Assembly: GCF_017310505.1 (NCBI RefSeq)
Contig: NZ_CP065957.1
Coordinates: forward strand, 1,550,001-1,614,000
From: Methylacidiphilum caldifontis
GTDB lineage: Bacteria > Verrucomicrobiota > Verrucomicrobiia > Methylacidiphilales > Methylacidiphilaceae
Direction of reading: 5' to 3'
DNA: 64,000 nt
Part shown: piece after piece, positions 17,773-27,369 of the stretch
How positions within the stretch are numbered: position 1 is the stretch's first letter
Layout of the letters: the number at the start of each line of letters is the position of its first letter
The notes under the pieces: model-generated
Seen by the model: only the letters and a program-made list of their open reading frames with translations
What the model was told of the DNA's origin: nothing
Databases searched by the model: none
Translations under genes and position numbers: made by a program

Positions 17773-19137
17773 ATGTCTTTTAAGCCTGAATATCGACTCA
17801 TTCTTAAATATGCAGATGAACCTGGTTATACTGTAGATATAGATTGCTATTTGCGCCATGGTGGATACCAGGTTTTAAAAAAAGCCTTAACTTTGGATCC
17901 AGCATTTATAGTTCAAGAAGTCAAAAAGTCGGGTTTAAGAGGCAGGGGTGGAGCAGGATTTCCCACGGGTGTAAAATGGGGGTTCATCAATCATGAGAAA
18001 AACACAAAACCGGTTTATTTGCTTTGCAATGCCGATGAATCCGAACCGGGTACCTTTAAGGATAGGCAGATCATCTATAAAGATCCCCATCAGCTTATCG
18101 AGGGCATGATCATCAGTGCTTATGCTAACCGGGCACACCTGGGATATATATATATCAGGGGTGAATTTGCAAAAGGAGCTAAAATTTTAGAACAAGCGCT
18201 TGCTGAGGCTCGAGAAAGAAATTTTCTGGGTAAAAATATCCTCGGTAGCGGTTACGATTTGGAGATTTATGTTTTTCGAGGAGCCGGAGCTTATATATGT
18301 GGCGAAGAAACGGGGTTGATAGAATCTTTGGAAGGCAAAAGAGCTTATCCGAGAATAAAGCCCCCCTATTTTCCAGCTGTGTTAGGATTATATATGTGTC
18401 CAACCATCGTTAATAATGTGGAAACACTTTGCCATGTAAAACATATAGTAGATATGGGTGGAGAAGCCTTTGCGAAAATAGGAACGCCTAACAATACGGG
18501 AACAAGGATATGGTGTGTGAGTGGCGATGTAAATAGACCTGGATATTATGAGTATCCCTGTGGAGCGATCACTTTCGGTGAGCTTATTTACGAGGTATGC
18601 GGGGGCATTCGAAACGGCAACAAGCTTAAAGCGGTGATTCCAGGCGGTTCTTCGGCTAAAGTATTGCGAGCTGACATAAAGTATAAGATTCCAAGAAAAA
18701 AAGCCGATGGTTCAACTGAAATAGTGGAGATGGGTTTAGAGGATATTCCTTTGGATTTTGATACCGTAGCTGCCACAGGTTCTATGTCAGGATCAGGAGG
18801 TATCATAGTCATGGATGATACTCGTGACATGGTAGAGTGTTTAAGAAATATAGCTGAGTTTTATGCCCATGAGTCCTGCGGTCAGTGTACTCCTTGTAGG
18901 GAAGGTTCTCTGTGGATGAAAAAAATCCTGGATAGAATATGTAGGGGTAATGGCAGAAAAGAAGATAGCAAACTTCTTCTCGATGTGGCTAATCATATCG
19001 CAGGAAGAACGATTTGTGCTTTTGGAGAAGCCTGTTCTTGGCCCGTTCAGAGTTTTGTGGAGCTATTTGAAGAAGAATTTGTCGCAAAAGCAAAGAAAGA
19101 GGATTCGATGGAAATTTTAGAGCCTGTAGAGGGATGA
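17773..19137 (+). CDS. nuoF: NADH-quinone oxidoreductase subunit F
   Basis: The NuoF subunit (51 kDa) oxidises NADH through FMN and passes electrons to the N3 [4Fe-4S] cluster. Visible are GLRGRGGAGFPTGVKWG (FMN/NADH site), NADESEPGTFKDR, GAYICGEETGLIESLEG and the cluster ligands SCGQCTPCREG, with the fourth Cys in GRTICAFGEACSW. The ATG at 17773 is chosen because AGAGGAG at 17758-17764 sits 8 nt upstream; a TTG two codons earlier is too close to that site. The C-terminal tail after the last cluster ligand is short and acidic. Confidence 0.97.
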   Translation: MSFKPEYRLILKYADEPGYTVDIDCYLRHGGYQVLKKALTLDPAFIVQEVKKSGLRGRGGAGFPTGVKWGFINHEKNTKPVYLLCNADESEPGTFKDRQIIYKDPHQLIEGMIISAYANRAHLGYIYIRGEFAKGAKILEQALAEARERNFLGKNILGSGYDLEIYVFRGAGAYICGEETGLIESLEGKRAYPRIKPPYFPAVLGLYMCPTIVNNVETLCHVKHIVDMGGEAFAKIGTPNNTGTRIWCVSGDVNRPGYYEYPCGAITFGELIYEVCGGIRNGNKLKAVIPGGSSAKVLRADIKYKIPRKKADGSTEIVEMGLEDIPLDFDTVAATGSMSGSGGIIVMDDTRDMVECLRNIAEFYAHESCGQCTPCREGSLWMKKILDRICRGNGRKEDSKLLLDVANHIAGRTICAFGEACSWPVQSFVELFEEEFVAKAKKEDSMEILEPVEG

Positions 19138-19180
19138 ATTTCTTGATAGGTTTAGGAGAGGGAAAAAAAGAATATAAGTT

Positions 19181-20875
19181 ATGAGTGCTTTGATCAAAAA
19201 TCCATTTAATCATGATTTGCCTGCTGCGGATACTCCTCTTGTTAATGTTCAACTTGATGGACAGTGGGTTAAGGTTCCCAAGGGACTAAATGTGATCGAG
19301 GTTGCCAAGCGCTTTGGCAAGTTTATCCCTCATTATTGTTATCATCCCAAACTTTCTATAGCAGGTAATTGTCGAATGTGCCTTTTCGAGATGGGTGTCC
19401 CTAAATTGGATGCTCAACGCAAGCCTGTTTTGGATGAGAAAGGCATGCCTGTGATTAGTTGGCTTCCTAGACCTCAAATCGCTTGCGCTACTCAGGCTAC
19501 AGAAGGGATGGCTATCAAGACCAGCTCGGCGCTGACTACTGATTGTCAAGAGGGAGTGACAGAATTTCTGCTTATCAACCATCCTTTGGATTGTCCTATA
19601 TGTGATCAGGCTGGGGAATGCCGGTTGCAGGAATATTCCTATGATTTTGGAAAAGGAAGAAGCCGCTTTGTTGAACAAAAAGTTAAGAAACCTAAACGGG
19701 TTGAGCTTGGACCCCGAATCATGCTCGATGATGAGAGATGCATTCTTTGTTCAAGGTGTATCCGTTTTGCCAGGGAAATAGCTAAACAAGATGTTATTGG
19801 TTTTGTTAACCGTGGGAGTTATTCGACATTGACTGTCTATCCGGATAGACCTTTTGACAGTAACTATTCACTGAACACTGTGGATATATGCCCGGTAGGA
19901 GCATTAACGAGTAAAGATTTCCGCTTTCAGATGAGGGTTTGGTTTTTAAGGGAAACCAAGAGTATATGTACGAGTTGTGCAACAGGTTGTAATGTGATTA
20001 TCGGTAGCAGGGAAAATGTTGTTTACAGGCTAACTCCAAGAGTAAACGAAGAAGTGAATTCACATTGGATGTGTGACCAGGGAAGGTTAAATTTTCATTA
20101 TATTCATAGCAAAAAAAGGGTTGTTGAACCGGCTTCTCATCTCAATGGCTCTTTGTTTCCCCTGGAGTGGAACGAAGCAGTAAGAACGGTTGCTCAAAGA
20201 CTCAAGGAATTTTCTCCACGGCAGATCGCCTTTTTAGTCTCAGCAAGGCTTAGCTGTGAAGAACTTTATCTTGTGAAAAAGCTTATAGAACTTTTAGGAA
20301 AAGGCGAGGAAATATTTTCAGAAGTTGTTCCTAGAAAAGGAGTAGCTGATTCGTTGCTCAGAAGCGAAGATCTTAATCCCAATACGCTTGGAACCGTTTG
20401 TCTAGGAATTGGTAAAAGAGGAGAAAAGTTAGCTGAATTGCAGGAGAAGATTCGAACAAAAGAGATAAAATGTCTGTTTGCTATTCACGAAAATCCCGAG
20501 GAATGTGGAATACCAGAAGACCTTTTATCCTCTCTTTCATTTTACGTTTGGCAAGGGTTGATTCCAGGATCCGCTATCCATACTGCCCATATTCTTTTAG
20601 CGGGTGCGAGCTTTGCTGAAAAAAGTGGTACAATGATCAATGTTGCGGGAAGACTTCAAAAACTTCATAAAGCAATATTATGTCCTGGAAGGGCCAGGGA
20701 AGATTGGAGAATCTTGAGGGATCTGCTCTTGGTAGCGGGCTATAAAGATAAGTTTTTCGAAGAAATTGCTCAAGTCTATACGGAAATGTCCAAGGAGATT
20801 GAAGCCTTTGGAGGTATTTCCTGGATAGATATAGGGGATCAAGGAATCGATTTAAGTCAAAAATTCAAAGTTTAA
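19181..20875 (+). CDS. nuoG: NADH-quinone oxidoreductase subunit G (short form)
   Basis: The 564-residue NuoG starts with a [2Fe-2S] ferredoxin domain (CYHPKLSIAGNCRMC and IACATQ). It continues with the HPLDCPICDQAGEC segment (N5, His plus three Cys), ERCILCSRCIRFARE and DICPVGALTSKDF (N4), and CTSCATGCN leading into the molybdopterin-oxidoreductase-like domain. At 564 residues it is much shorter than the E. coli protein (about 908), so the C-terminal domain is reduced. It lies 43 nt after nuoF and 29 nt before nuoH. Confidence 0.95.
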   Translation: MSALIKNPFNHDLPAADTPLVNVQLDGQWVKVPKGLNVIEVAKRFGKFIPHYCYHPKLSIAGNCRMCLFEMGVPKLDAQRKPVLDEKGMPVISWLPRPQIACATQATEGMAIKTSSALTTDCQEGVTEFLLINHPLDCPICDQAGECRLQEYSYDFGKGRSRFVEQKVKKPKRVELGPRIMLDDERCILCSRCIRFAREIAKQDVIGFVNRGSYSTLTVYPDRPFDSNYSLNTVDICPVGALTSKDFRFQMRVWFLRETKSICTSCATGCNVIIGSRENVVYRLTPRVNEEVNSHWMCDQGRLNFHYIHSKKRVVEPASHLNGSLFPLEWNEAVRTVAQRLKEFSPRQIAFLVSARLSCEELYLVKKLIELLGKGEEIFSEVVPRKGVADSLLRSEDLNPNTLGTVCLGIGKRGEKLAELQEKIRTKEIKCLFAIHENPEECGIPEDLLSSLSFYVWQGLIPGSAIHTAHILLAGASFAEKSGTMINVAGRLQKLHKAILCPGRAREDWRILRDLLLVAGYKDKFFEEIAQVYTEMSKEIEAFGGISWIDIGDQGIDLSQKFKV

Positions 20876-20904
20876 TTCTTTTATTACAACAAAGGCAAGC
20901 AGTT

Positions 20905-22032
20905 ATGGATATTTCGATAACAGTTTTTATTGTCAGTACAGTTGTTAAAATTGCTCTGGTTGTGGCCGTTTTATTAGGAATAGTAGCTTATACGGTTTTA
21001 GCTGAGAGGAAAATTTGTGCTGCAATACAGGATAGAGTGGGACCTAATCGGGTCGGACTTCCTTTTTTAAAAAGCCATCTCTGGGGGTTAGGACAACCCA
21101 TAGCAGACGCCTTTAAACTCATGCTTAAAGAACAATTCGTTCCTGGGGTCGTAAAAAAATTTTATTATTCCTTGGCTCCCTTTTTTGTAATCGTTCCTCC
21201 TTTAATAATAATCGGATTTATCCCCTTTGCTTCAATTGATCCGGTAACGATTTCTTCTTTAAAAATTGTTATTCCTCAACCTGGCGTTATTATCAATGCG
21301 GGAACAGGGGTTCTTTGGGCATTTGCCATCAGTTCACTGAGCGTTTATGGGATTGTTCTTGCGGGCTGGGCTTCTAATTCGAAATATGCTTTTCTGGGAG
21401 GTATACGTTCTACTGCCCAGATGATTTCTTACGAAGTCGCTTTGGGGTTCTCGATCATTCCGGTCTTTCTTTTGACGGGCAGTTTGAATTTTTCGGAAAT
21501 CGTAAAATATCAGATTGAGCATGGCTGGTTACTTTTTCCTTTTTTAGGGAAACATCCTGATCTTCGACTTTTTGTTTTTTGGCCATTTCTTTTTATTTCT
21601 TTTTTGATATTCATGGTGTCTTTGTTTGCTGAAACTAACCGTGCTCCATTTGATCTCCCAGAAAGTGAACAAGAACTTGTTGCAGGGTATAATACCGAAT
21701 ATGGAGGCATGAAATTTGGTATGTTTTTTTTAGGAGAATATGCAGCGATGATAGCAGCAAGTTCTTTAATCATTACTTTATTTCTCGGGGGATGGAGCCT
21801 GCCTTTAGGGTTTTTATCAGAGGGTAAAAGTCTTGGAATTATCTTGCTTCAAGCCCTTGTGTTTTTGTTGAAAATACTTGTTTTTTTGTTTCTTTTCATA
21901 TGGATTCGTTGGACCCTACCTCGTTTTAGGTACGATCAACTCATGAATCTTGGCTGGAAGATTTTTCTCCCCCTTGCTACTGTTAATATTGGCTGTGTAG
22001 CCATTCTTTTAGCTTTGATTAAAACCCCATAA
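20905..22032 (+). CDS. nuoH: NADH-quinone oxidoreductase subunit H
   Basis: The 375-residue NuoH membrane subunit has about eight transmembrane segments, the cytoplasmic loop AERKICAAIQDRVGPNRVG, and the conserved loop FAETNRAPFDLPESEQELVAGYNTEYGGMKF that lines the quinone channel. It anchors the peripheral arm to the membrane arm. It is the last complex I gene in this run; a strong hairpin follows and no nuoI-nuoN genes come after it. Confidence 0.97.
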   Translation: MDISITVFIVSTVVKIALVVAVLLGIVAYTVLAERKICAAIQDRVGPNRVGLPFLKSHLWGLGQPIADAFKLMLKEQFVPGVVKKFYYSLAPFFVIVPPLIIIGFIPFASIDPVTISSLKIVIPQPGVIINAGTGVLWAFAISSLSVYGIVLAGWASNSKYAFLGGIRSTAQMISYEVALGFSIIPVFLLTGSLNFSEIVKYQIEHGWLLFPFLGKHPDLRLFVFWPFLFISFLIFMVSLFAETNRAPFDLPESEQELVAGYNTEYGGMKFGMFFLGEYAAMIAASSLIITLFLGGWSLPLGFLSEGKSLGIILLQALVFLLKILVFLFLFIWIRWTLPRFRYDQLMNLGWKIFLPLATVNIGCVAILLALIKTP

Positions 22033-22141
22033 ATATTCCCTTATTTTGGATTTAAAGAAAAGATTGGAAAAGGAAAAGAGAACAAACGGAGATATTTTGT
22101 GTAAATTTTTAAGGTTTTAGAATATTTTTGTTTGATAGAGG

Positions 22142-22184
22142 CTAAAAACCTCATTTTTTTTCTTGAATTAAATGAGGTTTTTAG
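22142..22184 (+). terminator. Hairpin terminator after nuoH
   Basis: A perfect 15-bp inverted repeat (CTAAAAACCTCATTT at 22142-22156, AAATGAGGTTTTTAG at 22170-22184) with a 13-nt loop lies 110 nt after the nuoH stop. The core CCTCATTT/AAATGAGG followed by TTTTT fits a rho-independent terminator. It closes the nuoB-H run before the flavoprotein gene. Confidence 0.8.
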
Positions 22185-22244
22185 AAACTTTTGCTTTCGT
22201 TTTTTTTGTATTAAAAAAATTAAAAACTGGAGGATCTTTTAGAA

Positions 22245-24041
22245 TTGGCTCCGAATGAGTTTATAAATAAACTTCCCGAAGTGGCTCCACTTACGCTTCT
22301 CGAAAGAGCATGGATAAGTGGATTTTTGGCCGGCATCATGGAATATACAAAGGCGGGAGCACCTCTTCCTTCTATTCCCAAATGGGCCCCTCTTTCAGAA
22401 ACGGCTCGACAGTGGGCTGAACAGTTTATATCCAATTTGCTTGTCTTCCCTTCTTTTAAACAAGAAGAAAAGGAGCAAAGCTTATCTATTCCTCAAACAA
22501 CAATTAGAATATTTTATGGAAGTCAGACAGGAAACGCCGAAGAACTGGCAAAGAGGATGGGAAGAAAGCTTCAATCCGTTAATTTTCCAGTAACGGTTAT
22601 GGATCTTGCTGATTATAAAAAGGTCGATTTAACAAAAGAATCTTATGCTTTGTTTTGTGTGAGTACTTTTGGTGAAGGAGAACCTCCAGACAATGCTAGG
22701 GAGTTCTGGGAGTTTTTGTCGTCTCCTGAAGCTCCTCGATTGGAAAATCTTAAATATGCCCTTTTGGCTTTAGGGGATTCAGCCTATCCTGATTTTTGTC
22801 AAGCGGGAAAGAATATAGACAAGAGATTGGAAGAGTTGGGGGCTCAAAGAATCTTTCCCAGGATTGATTGCGATGTGGATTACGAAGAGTCGGCAACAAA
22901 ATGGATAGAAAATGTTTTCGAAATATTACCACGCACTTTGCAGCTTCCCACGCAAGAGGATAGCCTCATTAGGGAATTAAAGGAGGAAAGTCCAAAAATT
23001 TTAACTTTTCAGCAAACGCTTTCTCCAAAAATACCACATCCTCCCCATACCAAACAAAACCCTTTTCCTTCCAGGGTATTAGAAAACAGACGATTAACCT
23101 TGATGGGGTCTGAGAAAGAGACCAGGCATATAGAACTTTCCCTTGAAGGATCGGAACTCTGTTATCTCCCTGGTGATGCGGTGGGAATATATCCAACCAA
23201 TTGGCCTGTACTCGTTCAGGAAATTATAGAAACTTTAGGTTATACGGGAGAAGAAATCGTTCCTACTCCCAATGGAGAAAACGTTCCATTGCGAGAGGCT
23301 CTATATCGGTATTACGAGATAAATTCCATACTTGATGACTTTCCTAAAAAAGGGATTGGTGCTGTTGAACTGGTTAAAAACTTAAGATCCCTTTCTCCAA
23401 GATATTATTCTATTGCTTCCAGTCCAAAGGTTTATGAGATGGAAATCCATCTTACAGTCGTAGTTGTTAGATACATTCAGCATGGTCGTTGGAGAAGGGG
23501 GGTATGCTCAAACTTTCTTGCGGAAGCAACCCCTAAAGTGCCTATTCCTATCTTTATTCGTCCCAATCCTAATTTTCGTCTTCCTTCCGATCCCTCAACC
23601 CCTATAATTATGATTGGCCCAGGAACTGGGGTTGCTCCTTTTAGGGCTTTCCTTCAGGAGAGAGCGGCTACAGGGGCGAAAGGAAAAAATTGGCTTTTCT
23701 TTGGTGAACAGCACCGTTCTACAGATTTCTTTTATCAAGAGGAGTTAGAAAATTATCTTAAAGAGGGAATATTAACCCATCTCGATACGGCATTTTCACG
23801 TGATCAGTCCTATAAAATATATGTTCAGCATCGTATGCTGGAGAAAGCCCAAGATATTTGGTCATGGCTTCAGGAAGGAGCTTATATTTATGTATGTGGA
23901 GATGCTCATAGGATGGCTAAGGATGTTGATATTGCTCTTCATCAGATTTGCGAAACGGCGGGAGGGCTTTCTAAAGAAAAAGCTCAAGAGTATATCCAAA
24001 ACTTGCGTTCTTCCAAAAGATATTTGCGGGATGTTTATTAA
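22245..24041 (+). CDS. Sulfite-reductase-type flavoprotein (CysJ-like)
   Basis: The 598-residue diflavin reductase has an N-terminal helical stretch (1-85), a flavodoxin domain with FYGSQTGNAEELAKRMGR and STFGEGEPPDNA (about 88-225), an FAD domain with RYYSIASSP, and an NADPH domain with GPGTGVAPFRAFLQER and YVCGDAHRMAKDV; the C-terminus is RYLRDVY. It moves electrons from NADPH via FAD and FMN to a haem protein, normally sulfite reductase CysI, which is not in the window. The start is a TTG, the only in-frame option after GGAGG at 22229-22233 (11 nt spacing); the nearby ATG at 22255 is out of frame. It is monocistronic after the terminator. Confidence 0.9.
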   Translation: MAPNEFINKLPEVAPLTLLERAWISGFLAGIMEYTKAGAPLPSIPKWAPLSETARQWAEQFISNLLVFPSFKQEEKEQSLSIPQTTIRIFYGSQTGNAEELAKRMGRKLQSVNFPVTVMDLADYKKVDLTKESYALFCVSTFGEGEPPDNAREFWEFLSSPEAPRLENLKYALLALGDSAYPDFCQAGKNIDKRLEELGAQRIFPRIDCDVDYEESATKWIENVFEILPRTLQLPTQEDSLIRELKEESPKILTFQQTLSPKIPHPPHTKQNPFPSRVLENRRLTLMGSEKETRHIELSLEGSELCYLPGDAVGIYPTNWPVLVQEIIETLGYTGEEIVPTPNGENVPLREALYRYYEINSILDDFPKKGIGAVELVKNLRSLSPRYYSIASSPKVYEMEIHLTVVVVRYIQHGRWRRGVCSNFLAEATPKVPIPIFIRPNPNFRLPSDPSTPIIMIGPGTGVAPFRAFLQERAATGAKGKNWLFFGEQHRSTDFFYQEELENYLKEGILTHLDTAFSRDQSYKIYVQHRMLEKAQDIWSWLQEGAYIYVCGDAHRMAKDVDIALHQICETAGGLSKEKAQEYIQNLRSSKRYLRDVY

Positions 24042-24060
24042 AAAATAAGCAAAAACAACT

Positions 24061-24900
24061 TCATTGCTTGCTTTGGTTCACGATAAGAGGAGGGTTAGGA
24101 AAAGCAAGATAGAGAGGGGGAAGATCCCATAAGCTCTGAAGCCTTGCATAATCAGGTGTAGAAAGGATAACGATTTTAGGCTTTGAAGGATAGGAGATCC
24201 ATCGGATTAGATCGACTAACTTTTCTTTTTCCATGGCCACGCAACCCGAAGTAGGTGTGTGTTCTCCATATCTTTCATGGATAAATATGGCACTACCTAA
24301 GCCAGGCTTAGAGTCAGGATAGTTATGCTCTATGAAGATCATCCATTCTAAATGAGGATCTTCAATACGTAGTCTTTGTTTTTCAAACCATTCAGGGGGA
24401 GAAGAACTGTCTTTGATAGTAACGAGGTGGTTGTAATTATCGAGAGCGGGATCTTCGATCCAAGCATCGAGGGGACTCTTTTTGTGATACAAAGGCCATT
24501 GGGCTCCTGAAGGTAGCTCGTCGTCAATTCCCATAATTAGACCTAAATTGAAAATCCCTGCGGGGGTTTTCCCATCTCCTTCTTTTTTATGTTCTCCTTC
24601 CTGTGGTTCATGCAATCCCTTCCCCCAGGTCAAGCCGTTCTTGCCTATGAGAATAGGAATAAAGTCTGAATCAGGGTTCCACTGCCCTCCTTCTCCGATT
24701 CTTTGAAATAGTTTCATATAGCCTTCGCAAGCACTTGAAGAAGGAACAACAACAGTAATGAGTTGTTGTAAGGGTACTTTTTTCTGGAACATCTTTTCAA
24801 TCTTATCGGCAAGATATAAAAGAAAAAGAGAAAAAATCAGGAATAATACTAAAAAGGTAGTGCCAAAAATTAAAGTCGAGCTTTTTGATTCGTTTTGCAT
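24061..24900 (-). CDS. Membrane-anchored L,D-transpeptidase (YkuD domain)
   Basis: The 279-residue protein has an N-terminal membrane anchor (about 9-31) and a YkuD domain. The catalytic pattern is visible as H208 (IFIHERYGEHTPTSGCVAM) and C220 in SGC, and DGKTPAGIFNLG, typical of this branch, occurs at 109-120. Such enzymes form 3-3 crosslinks in peptidoglycan or attach proteins to it in the periplasm; this branch (with YafK-like homologues) may instead be a hydrolase. It converges with the flavoprotein gene, stops 19 nt apart. Confidence 0.88.
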   Translation of the reverse strand: MQNESKSSTLIFGTTFLVLFLIFSLFLLYLADKIEKMFQKKVPLQQLITVVVPSSSACEGYMKLFQRIGEGGQWNPDSDFIPILIGKNGLTWGKGLHEPQEGEHKKEGDGKTPAGIFNLGLIMGIDDELPSGAQWPLYHKKSPLDAWIEDPALDNYNHLVTIKDSSSPPEWFEKQRLRIEDPHLEWMIFIEHNYPDSKPGLGSAIFIHERYGEHTPTSGCVAMEKEKLVDLIRWISYPSKPKIVILSTPDYARLQSLWDLPPLYLAFPNPPLIVNQSKQ

Positions 24901-24976
24901 AAGCTTTAGGTAATGAAAATCTTCAATGGGAGATATTGTCCTTGTGATGGAGTGAAGAAATGATCATAGCTTGACT

Positions 24977-25006
24977 TTGACTATTGTTTAGGTTTACACT
25001 TATAGA
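24977..25006 (+). promoter_or_regulatory. Sigma-70-type promoter for the Trp/Tyr/Gly-rich gene
   Basis: TTGACT at 24977-24982 is followed at 17-18 nt by TTATAG/TATAGA at 25000-25006. The expected start of transcription near 25012 leaves only about 10 nt before the ATG at 25023, with no purine-rich ribosome binding site, so translation may be nearly leaderless. Confidence 0.5.
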
Positions 25007-25022
25007 AAAGCCTGAGTAACTT

Positions 25023-26348
25023 ATGCTTACAAAAATTGGGGGAGGCTTAGGGTCATTAGTTCTAGTTATATTATCTTATTTAACTCTATCTCAAACTTAT
25101 CATTCCCATCAGTTGCAGAAGGCAAAAAACGAATTTTCTTCAGTTTTTGCTTCTTCTTTGACTTCTCTTCCTCAAGATTCTGAACAACAAAGTAGGATGA
25201 GTCAAGTTCAAGGTCTTTTATCTGATCCTACTCATGCATCTGAGTCTACTATTTTACAATTACAGATGGCCGCTTCCAATTCAAAAGGCTATGCCCAGTC
25301 CATCCGTAGAGTTGTTGATCAAATCCGGATGAAGCAAAATGAAATTGCTTCACGTTACCATGTTAACCCCGATGACATCATTGCCGTTCCTCAAGCTCTG
25401 AAGCTTGAACAACTGACAAGCACTGCTGATGGAGCTGATCAGTTTGCTCAGTTTGTCGAAGCCCAGATTCCTCTTGTTCAAAAAGCGATTAGTCAAGGCA
25501 GAAGGGGAGAAAATCAACCCTCTGCTAATGAGCAATCCGAAAAAAATGCATCTAATGGTGTGTTTCGGGGATCTACAGCTGCCTCTTATTCTTCTTATCC
25601 TCCTTCTTATAATCCCTACTGGTATCCTCCTTATTGGGCGTATCCTCCTTGGATTTATGGTCCTTATTGGTGGGCTCCCCTGTGGTACCCATGGTATGGG
25701 TGGGGTTGGGGATGGGGTCTAGGATTAGGCTTTGGTTTTTGGGGAGGAGGCTTTGGAGTAGGGTTTGGTTTTGGTTATCCTATATTGCCTGGAATTTCCT
25801 TAGGGTTCTTTTTTGGAAGACCTTGGTGGGGAGCTCCATGGTATTCTGTTAGCTCTTTTAATAGAACAACAATCATCAATAACAATACCTTTATCAATAG
25901 GAATATCATGTCTTCGACAAACAATTTCAGGAATTTTGGTTCAAATACTTCTTTTGCTAATGGATTCAATAGATTTGGAGGACAAAACACATGGGCTGCT
26001 CATAATTTTGGACAAACCAATAAAACGGGAGCTTTCCAAAGGAATTTTGGAACACAACCCTATAATTCTTTAAGAAATTATTCTTCTGGCTCGCATTTTT
26101 CTCAATCTCCACTCTCTTCATCGAGATCTGCGGCTTCAGCTTTTCACCAGGGAGCTTCTGTGGGAAAATGGGGTGGATCAACTCCTGGTCGATGGGGTGG
26201 GGTTCCTTTTCAAAGAGGGCCAGCTTTTCATGGTTATCCAGGATATAGAGGGCAAACTGGAGGTTTTCATGGTGGAGCCGGCTTTCATGGTGGTGGAGGG
26301 TTTCATGGCGGAGGTGGATTTCATGGTGGAGGGGGGTTCCATAGATGA
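25023..26348 (+). CDS. Trp/Tyr/Gly-rich membrane-anchored low-complexity protein
   Basis: The 441-residue protein begins with a hydrophobic helix (about 7-27), followed by a soluble helical region to about 170. An extraordinary run (about 188-280) rich in Tyr, Trp, Pro, Gly and Phe follows, as in YWYPPYWAYPPWIYGPYW. The last part is rich in Asn, Ser, Gly and Phe, ending in tandem G-F-H-G-G-G units. I know of no catalytic domain; similar YxWGxW/Gly-rich proteins are annotated as hypothetical in Verrucomicrobia. An envelope or surface role is plausible, and the His/Gly tail could bind metal. It is the only gene of its transcript. Confidence 0.7.
   Translation: MLTKIGGGLGSLVLVILSYLTLSQTYHSHQLQKAKNEFSSVFASSLTSLPQDSEQQSRMSQVQGLLSDPTHASESTILQLQMAASNSKGYAQSIRRVVDQIRMKQNEIASRYHVNPDDIIAVPQALKLEQLTSTADGADQFAQFVEAQIPLVQKAISQGRRGENQPSANEQSEKNASNGVFRGSTAASYSSYPPSYNPYWYPPYWAYPPWIYGPYWWAPLWYPWYGWGWGWGLGLGFGFWGGGFGVGFGFGYPILPGISLGFFFGRPWWGAPWYSVSSFNRTTIINNNTFINRNIMSSTNNFRNFGSNTSFANGFNRFGGQNTWAAHNFGQTNKTGAFQRNFGTQPYNSLRNYSSGSHFSQSPLSSSRSAASAFHQGASVGKWGGSTPGRWGGVPFQRGPAFHGYPGYRGQTGGFHGGAGFHGGGGFHGGGGFHGGGGFHR
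26256..26345 (+). repeat. Tandem G-F-H-G-G-G codon repeats
   Basis: The final 30 codons of the Trp/Tyr/Gly-rich gene encode five near-identical hexapeptides (GGFHGG, GAGFHG, GGGFHG and so on) from 18-nt units such as GGTTTTCATGGTGGA. Unit-to-unit base changes are mostly at third positions, so the repeat is kept at protein level. Confidence 0.8.
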
Positions 26349-26604
26349 TAAGGCCAAAAAAGAATCCATTTTCATATTTAATACGGTATTTTTCCCTTTT
26401 TTTCGAAACAACATAAAACGGCTATTTTCCTCTTGTAAGCTCATTATCTTTTAGAGTTCAAACCCCGAAGCTTTTGCCATTAGCCATAAGAAAGAAAAGA
26501 CAGAAATTGCCTTTAAATTGCAATAAAAGGATGGCTTTGCTTAAAGAAGCTAAGGGTAGTAGCGATTATCCCCATTCTCTATATTGCAAGGATAAATGAG
26601 AGTT

Positions 26605-27261
26605 TTATCGGGTTCGGTTATCTTTTTTTCTTTCGGATAAAGTAGTTTTATGAACCGGAATTGAAAATCCAAACCATAATGACCAGCTTTCTTTTTCAGC
26701 TCCTTTTTTTTGAGAGCAATGGGTGCAAGCTTTTGGCTCATTTTGTTTGTTTGGGTTAAAGTTGGCTAATGGAGTACTCTCTTCTATGTCAAGGTTGTGC
26801 GTTTTAGACATCGGCTTTTTTTTGTGAACTTTATCTTTGGCAGCTGAGATGATTTTTTTCGCTGTATTTGAAGTTTCAGCAATTTTTTGTTGAGATTGGG
26901 GCTCATTATTAAAGATGGGGTTTGGTTCGGTCTTTTTGCTTGGAGGATCTTCGGTGTGCTCGGTTTCGTTCTTTGAAAAATTTTTTTCAATGGGGTTGAT
27001 TGTTTGTTCCTTGGCTTGCTCTATGGGTTCTTTTAATTTAAAGGGTTGGAAAAATTCGTATATTTCTTTAGCCCAACGGAATAGATTTGTAAGGCAAGAA
27101 TGCAGAGAGCTGGCTCCTTCAGCAATTGTTTTCCAATTGATAAGCCCGTTGTCAAAGTCTATTTTTTTATTGATGTGCCAAAGAGGATGGAATTGAGCAT
27201 TGAGATGGTAATTTCCGCCTTCAGTTGCTGTTATTTTAACCTGAAAATGTTTATAATCCAT
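26605..27261 (-). CDS. Hypothetical protein with charged, disordered C-terminal half
   Basis: The 218-residue protein has no signal peptide or membrane segment. Residues 1-75 look folded (strand-like MDYKHFQVKITATEGGNYHLNA, then helices with AKEIYEFFQPF). Residues 75-190 are rich in Lys, Glu, Pro, Asn and Gln and likely unstructured, with a lone CTHC pair near 178-181. I recognise no family. It is divergent from miaA with 108 nt between them. Protein-like codon use and the length support a real gene. Confidence 0.6.
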   Translation of the reverse strand: MDYKHFQVKITATEGGNYHLNAQFHPLWHINKKIDFDNGLINWKTIAEGASSLHSCLTNLFRWAKEIYEFFQPFKLKEPIEQAKEQTINPIEKNFSKNETEHTEDPPSKKTEPNPIFNNEPQSQQKIAETSNTAKKIISAAKDKVHKKKPMSKTHNLDIEESTPLANFNPNKQNEPKACTHCSQKKGAEKESWSLWFGFSIPVHKTTLSERKKDNRTR

Positions 27262-27369
27262 GGGTCTTCCTTTTTTATGTTATAAAAAAGGTGAGTCGAT
27301 CAGACATGATGGATCAAAGATAATTTTTATAACGGATAAAAGAATACGATTTTAAGCTTAATTTTTTCA

